DNA of 64,000 nucleotides from Paramecium sonneborni. Its lineage: Eukaryota > Ciliophora > Oligohymenophorea > Peniculida > Parameciidae. How positions within the stretch are numbered: position 1 is the stretch's first letter; the number at the start of each line of letters is the position of its first letter. The notes below the pieces were generated by a model. It worked only from the letters and a program-made list of their open reading frames with translations, was not told the DNA's origin and did not search any database. Shown piece by piece: positions 25,701 through 37,213 of the stretch. The stretch spans positions 62,001-126,000 of the forward strand of contig CAJJDN010000054.1 of assembly GCA_905182985.1 (NCBI GenBank), read 5' to 3'. A program made the translations under genes and the position numbers.

Positions 25701-27314
25701 AATCTGTTAGATAGTTTATGAACTAAATAAATTCTAATTTTAAATAGTAATTTTATAAAAATAGTAGGAAAGAAGTGGAAGATATGATTAATTAGTAAAA
25801 TTATAACCCAGTCAAAGAGCTTGATTAATAAATGTTTAATGACATAAATAAGAGAGAATAGGTTATTGATTATATATTAAATTAAGATAAAAAGATTTCA
25901 GAATACATGAATAATAAAATATAAACTTTCTAAGAATAATTGGTAGAGAATCTCTAAAATAAAATAAACGTTTAATTTGAGAATTTTAAAAAAATAATTT
26001 CAGCTAATGCTCAATAGTTACAAGAATAATTAAAGCTAAGAGATATCTAAGTTAAAGAATGCTTTGAAAATCCAGAAACAGATGCAGAGGTAAAAATGTT
26101 TGAAATTGTATTTTCTTATCTATAAGGAAATTAATCTCCTAATGTAAATTAACTCAAATAAATATATAGATTTATTTTTAATCAAAATAATATATAACAA
26201 GTTTAGATTTAACTTAGTTAATTTAAGGATACTAAAGTTTATATTTTAGATGTTTTTGTTTCTGAATTTCTTTAAACAATTTAATAAGAGACAAGCCCTC
26301 TAATCAAATTTGAAGAATTAGATTTACAAGATTAATTTCAAAAAATAGTATAAAGATGTGAAAAAAAATGTAACTTTTGCAATAGAATATGTGACCTAGA
26401 ATATAATCACTAATCAAACCACAAATGTTTAAATGGGCATTTTTTAATAGGTATAAATACTTAATATTATAGCAATGTTTCCCCAAATAGAAAATGAGAA
26501 AATAATTTCATCTTTAAATACCTGTGATGAGCTTTTTCTAAACAGACAAAATAAAGATTAATTTTTACGAATGTCTTAAGATTCAAAATAATAATGGGAT
26601 TTCAAAATCTAATTAACTAAAAATGAAAAAAATCATTTAAAATTCAAATTGCTAAAAATTTGGAAGTTATATGGAGAAGAAATTTGCAAAAAATTAGGAA
26701 AAAATTTTTTAAATAATGTGGTTGAATCAAACTCAAATAGAATTCATTATATTTTCATGTTGGATAGTTCAAGCTCTATGGATAAAGATTGGACTGATAT
26801 TAAAAAAGGGGTTCGAGGTTGTATATCTAATATAAAGCAGAATGATATCGAATTTAATAGTGAAGCTAAGATAAGCCTCATACTTTTTAATAAAACAGTA
26901 AAAATATTGAAAAATGCAAAAAGAGCCAAAGATATAGAAGATCACATAAAAATGAATCATTTAGGTGGAGGAACAGATTTTTCTAAACCATTCAAAAAAG
27001 CTAGAAAAATTATTAGTCAGGACTCATCATCCTAATAGTAAATTTATAATTAATCTTATAGATATTTAATATTATTCTACTCAGATGGTAAAGCTAAAAA
27101 ACCAGAAGAATAACTACAAAAAATAAAATATTTAAATAAAAAAATTTAACTCATAGCATGTACTTAAATTGAAAATGGATAAAATAAAACGTTAGAGGAA
27201 ATAGTTAATTGTTTTAAAAATGAAACTAAAAGAGCAAATTTATTCTTTTCTTTTTCTGCAGAACATATGATTTCCCTTTGGTAAATCATTATTAATTCTA
27301 GATTGAACATTTGA
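19790..27314 (+). CDS. Giant VLIG-like GTPase with C-terminal VWA domain
   Basis: 2,500 residues, one 22-nt intron (26451-26472). About 1,130 Gln-rich residues precede a GTPase domain with P-loop GPQSSGKST at residues 1140-1148, then GRCTKGVNIQL, the G3 motif DTEGLQSP at ~1193 and FNQNND downstream. This set, especially SGKSTLLNKIFG plus R-C-T-K-G and the QN-N-D block, is closest to interferon-induced very large GTPases (VLIG/GVIN) among dynamin-like GTPases. A long helical region follows, with one hydrophobic segment near residue 1920, then a Cys/His cluster at ~2190 (CEKKCNFCNRICDLEYNH, HKCLNGH), then a von Willebrand A domain with a complete metal site (DSSSSM at 2318, GGGTDF, YSDGKA). The role is unknown; membrane or vesicle remodelling is an inference from the GTPase class. 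Confidence 0.9.
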
Positions 27315-27711
27315 TTTTGTAATTTAGTTATAATTTTAATGAATATATTAAAACCAAATTAATATATTTATTTTTTTATTTGCATTTTTATTTTTAAATA
27401 TTTAGTTGAGATTATCTTATTTAACACTAATATTTAAGATGATTTAAAACAAATTTTTTGAACATAAAAAGATTCTAAATGAACAATAGTTTTTTAAATG
27501 TAAATTCAAATCCTTCTCTCTTATTTTTAATGAATAAATACGAATTGTAATTTATTTAAAAGAACTATTAAATCTTTACTTTATTAAATAATCTAAAATC
27601 GATAATTTATTATTGCTTTTAATAGATGAATATTTTTATCTAATATTTGTTATAAAAATGAACAATATAAAGTTAATTTCGAATTAGAAATATAATTAAA
27701 ATTTTGAGAAA
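27315..27711. other. Intergenic stretch, partly inside the duplicated block
   Basis: A/T-rich DNA between the giant GTPase gene and the MORN gene. From 27396 on it belongs to the first copy of the exact duplication. No feature other than presumed promoter sequence. Confidence 0.5.
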
Positions 27712-28536
27712 ATGGGAACAACTTGTAGTGATTGCAATAAGGTTGAAGATGAGATTACATAAGAAAGCAGATAAGTAACGGAACCAATATCGTATCGTTA
27801 CTTTTCAAAAAGTCAAGCTTAATATGCTTTAAATAATACGTATGAATTTAAATAGTTTTGAAGGGAAGAGGAGCTGAAAAAAAAGAAAGAGAGAGAGAAG
27901 AGGTTTACTTTTGATTTTGATGATGGAAGCAAATATATAGGTGAATGGTTAGGAAATAAGAGAGATGGTTACGGAGTGATGGAATGGAAGGGTAATGAAG
28001 TATCATAGAAGAATAGATGGAACGAAATATGAGGGATATTGGAAAAATAATAAAGCAAATGGATAAGGAAGATTTTTGCATATAGATGGGGATTATTGTA
28101 AATTATTTTAATAAAAAATAGATGAAGGATAATTTTTAGATAATTTATGTTCTGGATATGGTATCTATCAATATTCTAATGGGCATAGATATGAAGGAAA
28201 TTGGAAAAATGATAAATTCGAAGGTTAAGGGAAGGAATTTTGGCCAGATGGAAGTTATTACATAGGATAATATGTAAATGGAGAGAAATAGGGGAAAGGA
28301 AAATATATTTGGGCAGATGGAAATACTTATGATGGGGATTGGTGTAACAATAAAATGAATGGATATGGGATTTATAAATGGAGCAATGGTTGTGTTTATA
28401 GAGGTGAGTGGCTTGATAATAATATGCATGGATAAGGTGAATATTAATGGCCAGATGGAAAGAAATATAGTGGAAATTATGAAAATGATAAGAAAAATGG
28501 CTTTGGAATATTTTTATATAATGATGGGAGAAAATA
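27396..28536. repeat. Duplicated block A, copy 1 (ends at a single N)
   Basis: These 1,141 bases recur at 28538-29678, offset 1,142. I saw no difference between the copies on reading. Position 28537 is the only N nearby. The pattern of a block cut off at an N and repeated from its first base right after it is what two overlapping, unmerged contigs give. Confidence 0.9.
27712..28536 (+). pseudogene. Truncated copy of the MORN-repeat gene (assembly artefact likely)
   Basis: Identical to the first 825 bases of the complete gene at 28854. It stops at the N at 28537 inside the codon of a MORN repeat, so no end exists in this copy. It should not be counted as a separate gene unless the duplication is shown to be real. 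Confidence 0.8.
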
Positions 28537-28537
28537 N

Positions 28538-29678
28538 AAATATTTAGTTGAGATTATCTTATTTAACACTAATATTTAAGATGATTTAAAACAAATTTTT
28601 TGAACATAAAAAGATTCTAAATGAACAATAGTTTTTTAAATGTAAATTCAAATCCTTCTCTCTTATTTTTAATGAATAAATACGAATTGTAATTTATTTA
28701 AAAGAACTATTAAATCTTTACTTTATTAAATAATCTAAAATCGATAATTTATTATTGCTTTTAATAGATGAATATTTTTATCTAATATTTGTTATAAAAA
28801 TGAACAATATAAAGTTAATTTCGAATTAGAAATATAATTAAAATTTTGAGAAAATGGGAACAACTTGTAGTGATTGCAATAAGGTTGAAGATGAGATTAC
28901 ATAAGAAAGCAGATAAGTAACGGAACCAATATCGTATCGTTACTTTTCAAAAAGTCAAGCTTAATATGCTTTAAATAATACGTATGAATTTAAATAGTTT
29001 TGAAGGGAAGAGGAGCTGAAAAAAAAGAAAGAGAGAGAGAAGAGGTTTACTTTTGATTTTGATGATGGAAGCAAATATATAGGTGAATGGTTAGGAAATA
29101 AGAGAGATGGTTACGGAGTGATGGAATGGAAGGGTAATGAAGTATCATAGAAGAATAGATGGAACGAAATATGAGGGATATTGGAAAAATAATAAAGCAA
29201 ATGGATAAGGAAGATTTTTGCATATAGATGGGGATTATTGTAAATTATTTTAATAAAAAATAGATGAAGGATAATTTTTAGATAATTTATGTTCTGGATA
29301 TGGTATCTATCAATATTCTAATGGGCATAGATATGAAGGAAATTGGAAAAATGATAAATTCGAAGGTTAAGGGAAGGAATTTTGGCCAGATGGAAGTTAT
29401 TACATAGGATAATATGTAAATGGAGAGAAATAGGGGAAAGGAAAATATATTTGGGCAGATGGAAATACTTATGATGGGGATTGGTGTAACAATAAAATGA
29501 ATGGATATGGGATTTATAAATGGAGCAATGGTTGTGTTTATAGAGGTGAGTGGCTTGATAATAATATGCATGGATAAGGTGAATATTAATGGCCAGATGG
29601 AAAGAAATATAGTGGAAATTATGAAAATGATAAGAAAAATGGCTTTGGAATATTTTTATATAATGATGGGAGAAAATA
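28538..29678. repeat. Duplicated block A, copy 2
   Basis: Second copy of the block at 27396-28536. This copy continues without interruption into the 3' end of the MORN gene, so it is the one that carries an intact gene. Confidence 0.9.
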
Positions 29679-29799
29679 TGAAGGTTAATGGTTTGATGGT
29701 AAATAGCATGGAGAAGGAATAATTTATGAATAGGACGGTAACTATAAAAAAGGAGAATGGAGAGAAGGAAAGTTAATTAATTATATGGAAGTGAATTGA
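28854..29799 (+). CDS. MORN-repeat protein with N-terminal lipidation signal
   Basis: 298 residues. Two introns: 28982-29005 (24 nt, ends AAG) and 29134-29158 (25 nt, TAG). The N-terminus MGTTCSDC has Gly2 for N-myristoylation and two nearby Cys for palmitoylation. A charged helix (EEELKKKKEREKR) is followed by about nine MORN repeats of the YEGxWxNxxxxGxG type (e.g. YEGNWKNDKFEGQGKEFWPDG, one residue trimmed at either end) up to the C-terminus. MORN repeats bind membranes or partner proteins; ciliates have many such proteins at the cortex and basal bodies. The lipid anchor suggests the plasma membrane. No catalytic domain is attached. Confidence 0.9.
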
Positions 29800-29862
29800 T
29801 GAATAATTATATATATTTGATTTATATAACATAAATTAAATAAAGATATATTTATTTTTTAA

Positions 29863-30509
29863 ATGGTAATGAATATTACTATTAATCATGTTAGGGAGTA
29901 GACGCATATAAGAAGACAAGAGTATAAAGGAATGTTGGAAGAAAGGTAACATCAACTAACCTCTATTTGAAATTATTGATCAAGGTAATGATTTTTGATT
30001 AATTATATAGTTATATAAATTCTTAGCCAGAAGAACAGATTCAAATTTCAATGCTACAATTTTAAGGAGACTTTAATAAACAAGAACTGCCAGATATCCA
30101 ATTAGTGTTAGTAGACTTGTTAAATAAATTAATACTGCTAAAGATAAGACAAGAACATTAGTAGTTGTTGGCACTGTTACAGATGAGTAATCATATATAT
30201 TATTATGCAATTAGTGTACGTCTTCTGACTGTTCCTAAAATTAATGTATGTGCTCTTAGATTCACTGAAACAGCTAGAAAGAGAATTCAAGCAGCTGGTG
30301 GAAAAACATTGACTTTTGATCAATTAGCATAATAAAATCCAACAGGTATATTTTTCAATAATTATTTTTAAGGCACTGGAACTATCTTATTGAGGGGACC
30401 AAGAGTTAGAGAAGAATTAAAACATTTTGGCAGAGCTTCTGGTTTACCTGGATCACATGCTAAACCATATGTTAGTCACACTGCAAGAAAAGGAAAAGGA
30501 GCAAGATGA
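29863..30509 (+). CDS. RPL18: 60S ribosomal protein eL18
   Basis: 178 residues, near the usual 180-190. Four introns: 29866-29894 (29 nt, directly after the ATG), 29985-30010, 30187-30214 and 30346-30372 (27 nt, ends AAG). Removing them gives the family hallmarks in order: [65 protein letters not shown], and [18 protein letters not shown] at the end. A structural protein of the large subunit. The AAG-ending intron is confirmed here by the strongly conserved protein around it ([14 protein letters not shown]). Confidence 0.96.
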
Positions 30510-30637
30510 TTGTTTTTTAAGTACATTAATATATCAAAAATAAAAAAATATTTTTTGCATTTAATAATGATCTTCAATAGATTAATTTCATATATAATAT
30601 GTATATTTTTACAATGACATTCCAAAAACTGAATTTT

Positions 30638-33087
30638 TCATATTAAAAATTTTTTATCTTTCCCATACTTATTTTAGAACCATTCAAACTTGTACATTGA
30701 ACCTTTTAACCATAATTTTTCAATTATTTTCATTCTTTACATTATATCATTATATTTATCTCCACTCTCTTCTATCTAATCAATTCGCAAGATAACTGTT
30801 TATGAAATTTTAGTAAATTTTTTAGTCCATACTGATCTTTCTACACTTTCTTTCTTCTTTAAATTAAGTTATTCAGGATCATCTTAGTATTTGTTGATAA
30901 TTTATTACAAAGGTACAAACTTATTTTTTGTTAATCTAATATGTTATAAAACTATATGTTTCAATCTAATTTCAGGAAGCTTTTGGAAAAAGTATTATTA
31001 ACTATAAGTTGAATATTTCATTTTACTGAATTTACTAACAGAAGAATGAACAGATGATGATTTTCTTGACAAAGAAATCTAAGAATATTTATCTGATAAA
31101 TAATCTTTTGGAAAGACTCTCTTTATTAATTAATAATTAGTTAACTCTTTCCACTATTCTGGTATAGTTTCATCTAATTAATGATTCATTTCAATAACTC
31201 TTTAAACAGATCTTTTAAATTTAACCAAAAATAAAGAAAGTCTTTGCAACTTCTTACCTATAATTTTATTTAGTAATGATTTATTATATTCTTCCACACT
31301 AAATATTTAATTGGCCTTTTTATTGATAACATATTCTTCTTTTGTCATTTATATAAAAGATTAGGTATAAAATCTAGCTTCTTATCTTTTATAAGCTTGT
31401 TTTCTTCCTTATTTAATTTGAAAAATATACTTTTTTCTTCAATAAAATGATTGATGATTAATCTTCTTCTCCTTAAATGCAATTATCTGATTTCAAAATC
31501 TAAGATTTAACTTTGTTACATAACTCTTCTTAATATCCTATATGGAATAACTAAACATATAGATTTTTTATGAGCAACACAATAAGTTCCTCTTAATTTC
31601 TCTTCAATAGCTTCAAATTCTCCAAAAATAGTTCCTTCCAAAATATTCAATAAAACTGTTTTATCTTTTGTAGTAATCCGAATATCCCCTTATAATAAAA
31701 AGAATATTTCACTGGAACTTTAACCTTCTCTATATAAAATAAATCCTTCATCAACTATTAAATATCTAATATTCAATAACAAATAGGATGTAAAATTAAT
31801 GTCGTACAAAAAGATTGGAATTTGCTTACAGATATCAAGCATAGCGCTTAAAGTTAAATATAAATTTAAATGATGAGGTAGTTCTTTTGCCATAGACCTA
31901 TACTCAGTTAACCAAAATTAATTATGATATAGATTATTTTTTACAAAAAGTAAAAATTTATGTTTCAATTTTTCAGAAAAATTCTAAGAATGACTTAATT
32001 ATTCTATAGAAAATAGAAGATCCTAATCTGCATTAACTTTTGATTTTGACATCATCAAAGCAAAATCTCCAATGGTGAAAGAATAGAAAGCAACTCCAAT
32101 AATCATCCAAAGAACAGCTAATTCATAATTAGTATTAATATCACCATAACCAACAGTTGTAATTGTTTAAGATGACCAATATATAGTAGTTATATAATTT
32201 TATTATTTAAAGAAATGCTACCAGCAACCAAATATATGTATTAATAAACATGATGTTACTCCTACATTTAAAAGATATTTAGTTCCACTTTTTAATGTAA
32301 ATTCTTATTCAGCATTAAAAGATTCAATCAATTGAATATAATTCTCTTATCCTTTATATGTAACTTCTTTATGATTTAAAAAATATTTAAGAACTCTTAT
32401 CATTTTAAATTTTTTAAGCCATTCTTTTTCATAATTAGTTGATGGTATTATAGATAAAACATCAAGAAGGAACCAAGTTTTTAAGTAATGTTTAAAAATT
32501 GAGTTAAAATCAATTATTAAATTATTAGATTCATCAATGTAGCCAGTCAGAAAGTTCCTAATAATGTCAATTATAAAGAGCAAATCAAGTAAAAATATTA
32601 CAATTTCAAATATATTATTTACTTCGTAACTGATATAAATAGGATACAAGATAACACTTGAAAATGTCAATACTTCAATTAAATTTCTCCATTTTTTAAT
32701 AAAAAAATGATCAGGATAGAATGGTAATAAAGATTGCTTTCTCCATTGTTTTGAATCTAATCTTTCTATTTTCTATTTAGTTTGATATTCTTTTAAAGAA
32801 TTAATGAAGCTTTTTGATATTCTTACCACATTGATGTATTTTTTTAATAAAAACAAAGACCTTTAAGTTTTTTTAGGAGATTCACTTTCATTTTATTATC
32901 TTCATATTATTATAATTTACGTAAAGATGGATATAGTTGTGTTTCTTCTTATTTTTTTTGGTCTTTAATAGGTTGACCTAGCCATTTATCTAGTAGTAGA
33001 GACCAACTCTAAATGAGGACTCTGAGAATTAGTTTGTAGATTTTCAATAATTTCTTTGGTACTAGGTTAATAGCAGTAGCCATTCAT
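30638..33087 (-). CDS. Cyclic-nucleotide-type voltage-gated K+ channel
   Basis: 801 residues, two introns, both ending AAG (32900-32920, 21 nt; 31408-31430, 23 nt). After a ~110-residue cytosolic start come the membrane segments S1-S6, with IIDIIRNFLTGYID in S2-S3 and an S4-like KKFKMIRVLKYF that has few regular positive charges. The pore helix ends in the K+ filter TTVGYGD. S6 (LWMIIGVAFYSFTIGDFALMM) leads to a C-linker and a cyclic-nucleotide-binding-like domain (EIFFLLQGDIRITT, TIFGEFEAIEEKLRGTYCVA). This is the CNG/EAG-like class that ciliates have expanded; such channels control membrane potential and ciliary beating. Whether the ligand pocket binds a nucleotide is open. Confidence 0.93.
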
Positions 33088-33223
33088 TTAATAATAAATA
33101 AGTATTATATTAATTAGCAGTTGTGGAGTATTATAATAAGTTAAAAGTGTTTCTAGTATAAAGTAATAATAAAAATGTACATTTAGAATTATATTTACTA
33201 ATATTATATAAAATATAAATAAA

Positions 33224-33473
33224 ATGTCAGAAGAATAAGAAATAGATTGGGGAATAGGTGCTCAAGCTATATATGCAATGGTAAGAGGAACAAAAGATTG
33301 TTCAAAAAGATGTGGAGCTTTATAATTGAAAAGAGAGATTAATGAGACAGAAACAGAATGTCTAAGTATAAGTTGAATAAATGATAGAAAAATGTGCTGT
33401 ATTTCATGCAGGTTCATCTAGTACCCATATTAGATTTTTAATAAATTATGCAGAAACAGTACATCTTTAATGA
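33224..33473 (+). CDS. Small Tim-type mitochondrial chaperone (twin CX3C)
   Basis: 75 residues with one 22-nt intron (33366-33387). The protein has two CX3C motifs, CSKRC and CLKKC, 15 residues apart, inside the range of the Tim8/9/10/13 family of intermembrane-space chaperones, which escort hydrophobic precursors. The length also fits. The intron falls inside the second motif region and its removal is needed to create CLKKC. Which Tim it is cannot be told by eye. It starts 136 bp from the divergent channel gene. Confidence 0.75.
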
Positions 33474-33509
33474 TATCATTATTATTTACATCTATATAAA
33501 TCATCATTA

Positions 33510-34415
33510 TCAGTCAATTTATTAATGTTATAATAAGTATTATGTTAATAAATTATCATTTTATAAATTAAGAAAATGACCTCTTAGTTATGCTTATTCT
33601 AACCAATATTACCAAGACTTTTTATTTAATTCTGCTAATCCACTATATTTAAATCTTGTAATCATCATTTTCCAATGACACTCTAACTGTTGCATACATA
33701 ATTTATAATTTAACAATTCTTCAAGTCCTGCTAATTTAATTATTTATTATAAAGTAAAAGTAACACTATGCAATAATAATTTTGGATTCGATAATATCTT
33801 TTCAATATATAATCTAATTGTTTCCATTAATAATGCTTCTTCTCCTGGCCATAATCTTCTATTTTTACCTTAACCATACAAAATTTTAAGTCCATCAATA
33901 ATTTCATGGAATGGTATGTTTCTTGGAATAGGAAAATACTTTTTATTTTTTTCAATTTATTTTCTTTCATCTTAAGGTAAAGTTGGTATCCAATTTTATA
34001 GAATAGATTAATTTGCTTTATTAATAAATTTTTATGCTTCTGGTAAGTATTGTAAAATAATATCAGATTAATCTTTTGTATGATCAATTAAAATTAATTA
34101 TTTTTAGTTTTCAGTTATCTATAGATATCTATTCTAAATATTAGAACTTTTCTTCATCAACACATTTTTTTTTGGTTAAGTTATAATAGGTTTAATTGAA
34201 TAATCTTATTAATCCATTTATATAGAATTTCTTTATCTTGATACACTTCTTATAGCTGAATTAGCAAGACTATTATCATGATTTTATGTTGAATTTAATT
34301 CATTTTACATTGAAGCTCTAAAGATTCTATTCTTTTATTTTCCAGGAGTTGAACTTCTTCTTTAAGAAAAAGGTCCTCTTAAACTTTCAATAAACAGTTA
34401 GTTGTTATTGATCAT
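33510..34415 (-). CDS. Uncharacterised 301-residue protein
   Basis: Intron-free frame from ATG at 34415 to TGA at 33510. The first ~130 residues are Ser/Asn/Gln/Arg-rich and probably disordered. The second half is a compact, mostly helical domain with conserved-looking blocks (YFPIPRNIPFHEIIDGLKI, GQGKNRRLWPGEEALLMETI, LECHWKMMITRFKYSGLA). I do not recognise it. It starts 45 bp downstream of the PI4-kinase stop on the same strand. Confidence 0.75.
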
Positions 34416-34459
34416 ATGATTATAATATTAATAAAACAATAAAATTATTATTAACTGTT

Positions 34460-36746
34460 TCATGGCAATATTCCATTAGTTCTCTTTTAGAAATTATCAT
34501 ATTATGCTGTTCTCCAACTTGATAAACTTTAATTAATTAATCTATCAACTAAATCCATTATCTAAATTTATGTTTATATTATTACTTCTTTATCAGTAGC
34601 ATTTAATTAAAATCTACTTGTAAATAATTTTAAATCTAAATTTGCAAAACAAGGTAAATCAGATTTCTCTACCATTATTTTAAAAAAGTTTTCTATTTCT
34701 ATTACATATTTCTTTAATGCTAAAAATCCTTTAGTCATTAATGATTTAAAATAACCAAAATAATCACTTTCTTTTCCCATCATTAATTCTACATATTCTT
34801 ATGTTAATTTAAATGGAGCTGATTCAAAATTAACACCTCCAGGTGATGTTTATAATAGAAATCCAAAATCTATATGAATTATATGACCTCTATCATCTAT
34901 TAATAAATTTCCATTATGTCTATCTTTTACCTAATATTTTTATTATTTAAAAATTAACCTACATCAAATATGAAAATACAGAATAACTAGCTAAGCTTTC
35001 AATAAAGTTTTTTTATGCTTCTTCAAATACACTTCCAAATATTTCTTAATAAATTTAATATAATGTCTTAGTACCATTACCAAACATTTTCTTAAGACCA
35101 TCTATTGATATTGTATTTGGAATATATTCTTAATAATAAATATAATAATTACCTACTATTCCAGAATTTGCTGATGTTACTATTATTTAATATGGTCTCA
35201 AATATAAATTAACTTCTGCTTCTTTAAATATTTTATTAAACTGTTTCATCATCTAAATAGCGAACATTTCTTATCTTAAATCATCACCTCCTTTTATTAT
35301 AATTGGTCGTATTTTATATGAAGGGAAATGATAATATCTTGAATCTTTTTTATAATTTTAAATTCTTTCTTCCCAACTCTATATTAAATCAATTCTATAC
35401 TTATTCCCATAAAGAATGCTTTCTTTTTTTAAATTTTTTCAATATATGTAATTTCTCTATTGGCAAAATCTATTACAATGTCTTATAACATTCTTCTGAT
35501 TTCTAATCATTCCTTTCTTAGGAATTAGATTTTCTAAAATTTCTAGTGTATGATAAATTTTAATTAGTTGTCAATGAAGCTTTTCTTTTTTAAATACCTT
35601 CTTATTTTAATACATCACTTTATTTTATGTCTTTTCCATTCATTTATGATTTTTTCTATTTTCAGTTACATATTACTTATTTTTGCATATATGAATCTAT
35701 TGTTTACATAATTTAACTTTATCTTTTTCCTTTCTTTTCCATTTACATTATTTTTTCTAAGGCTTCATGATATAATTTCTATTCCTCCTATTCTATTTAG
35801 GCCAATTACTTCTCAAATCCTTAATCATTTAATTAAGCTTCTACATATCCTACTACTTCAATATTTGGTTAAGATTAAGCTGGAATTGCTTAATACTATT
35901 CTAAGTCTTTAGAACTAACTGTTATATATAAATAAATTACTTAATAGTTTCTACTAATATCAAATAAGGTACTCTCTTTTTTGTATGAAAACATATTTAA
36001 TGTTTCTCTAATATATTTACAATGTATTATGATTTATTTTAATCATCTTTTTCATCATAAAATGGTAATATCACTCCAAATTAGAACTTTTTTACTATTT
36101 TTTATAAATTTTAATTTTGTTTCTGTATTAACAATTTTAAATGATGTTTTCTATCATCTTTTGGAAATTCCTTCAATACTAATGAATGTTTTATCAATGT
36201 TCCCATAAACTTTTACATTTCTGTAAAATATTCTTGTCTTAAATCTTTTTACTAAAAATCTTTCAGTAAAATTTAATTCAATTATTCTTAATCTTAAATC
36301 TCAAATGCTTTCTCATTAAACTCCCCATTTACCATTGACATTTCCATTTGCTTTTTTATTAATTTTAAATCTCATACCCTTAAAAATAAATCAATTTTTT
36401 CCTTCTTTTTTTTCTATTTTTCTAATTATAAATATGCACCAAGTAACCAATAAAGCTTATAAATTTAACATTATATTCATACATTAAAAAATAAAGGTCT
36501 TGATTAACTGCATTTTTTCTTGAAAAAATCAAATAATTAAGCAATTTCAGTTTTGATTAACAATTAACAAAATTATGGAGAATAGAATGAAATTATTTTA
36601 TCTTCTAAATTTAGCATAATAGTGTATAATAAATTAAGTATGTCAGGTTATTCTCTATATTTAGAAATGTTTTGTAATAGCATCTCAGGTGTAAAATATT
36701 CAGAATCAAAGAAATTCTTTAAATTTTTGATTTTATCGGCATTCAT
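34460..36746 (-). CDS. Phosphatidylinositol 4-kinase, type III beta-like
   Basis: 703 residues. Seven introns: 36456-36482, 36351-36377, 35915-35940, 35656-35676, 35379-35400, 35129-35152, 34931-34958; the first, second and sixth end AAG. The C-terminal third is a PI3/PI4-kinase catalytic domain: IIIKGGDDLRQEMF (ATP-binding Lys), SGIVEYIPNTISIDGLKK, catalytic loop KDRHNGN, GHIIHIDFGFLL, and SAPFKLTQEYVELMMG, the wording of PI4KB. The N-terminal part has helical sequence ending in TKKRVPYLILVET, typical before the kinase domain. It makes PI4P, which drives Golgi and endosome traffic. The 5' part (36088-36746) lies in the duplicated block B. Confidence 0.93.
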
Positions 36747-37212
36747 TTATATAAATATAAATTTAATGTAATAATAAATTTTATATCATTCTTTAACAAG
36801 TTAAAATAATTTTCTTTTTATCTAGTAATAAACTATAACACATATAAAGAGAATTTATATTCCTAAAAGAGTGTAAAAATACCAGAATTTGATTTCAGTA
36901 ACTTTTTATGCCTAATATAATCCAATAAGTTATTCTTCTTTATTGAAAATAGAAATAAATTGTCTCATAAATGGATCTCCAAGAATATTTGTTGTTTTAG
37001 CTTAGCCTATACAAATTGAACATGATCCATTTGACAAATATCTCTTATAAGCAGTATCAGGTACTGTTACTTTTGCTCCTTGAAAGTAGAAAGTAAGATT
37101 AGGATATGTTTTGTTACAGTCGCAGTTTAATCCACAATTGATATAATCATAATAGATTTTCCAATAGACTTATTCTTCTAATAATAAGCAAGATGTTCCA
37201 GAATCAAAGATA
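36088..37212. repeat. Duplicated block B, copy 1 (ends at a single N)
   Basis: These 1,125 bases recur at 37214-38338, offset 1,126, with one N at 37213 between them. I saw no difference on reading. The block covers the 5' end of the PI4-kinase gene and the 3' end of the aspartyl protease gene. Same pattern as block A. Confidence 0.9.
36786..37212 (-). pseudogene. 3' fragment of the aspartyl protease gene (duplicate)
   Basis: Identical to the last 427 bases of the complete gene at 37912-39134. It begins at the N at 37213 and so lacks the first catalytic motif; it ends with the same transmembrane segment and TGA. Almost certainly an assembly duplicate. Confidence 0.8.
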
Positions 37213-37213
37213 N

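Noticed and set aside
28145..28429. Minus-strand standard-code frame across the MORN repeats (also at 29287-29571)
   Set aside because: Antisense shadow of the repetitive MORN coding sequence.
27396..29678. True tandem duplication of the MORN gene
   Set aside because: The copies seem identical, the break is at a lone N, and the first copy has no 3' end; a second case of the same kind is at 37213. Contig overlap is simpler.
33827..34087. Minus-strand standard-code frame of 86 codons
   Set aside because: It is out of frame with the 301-residue ciliate-code gene that spans 33510-34415.
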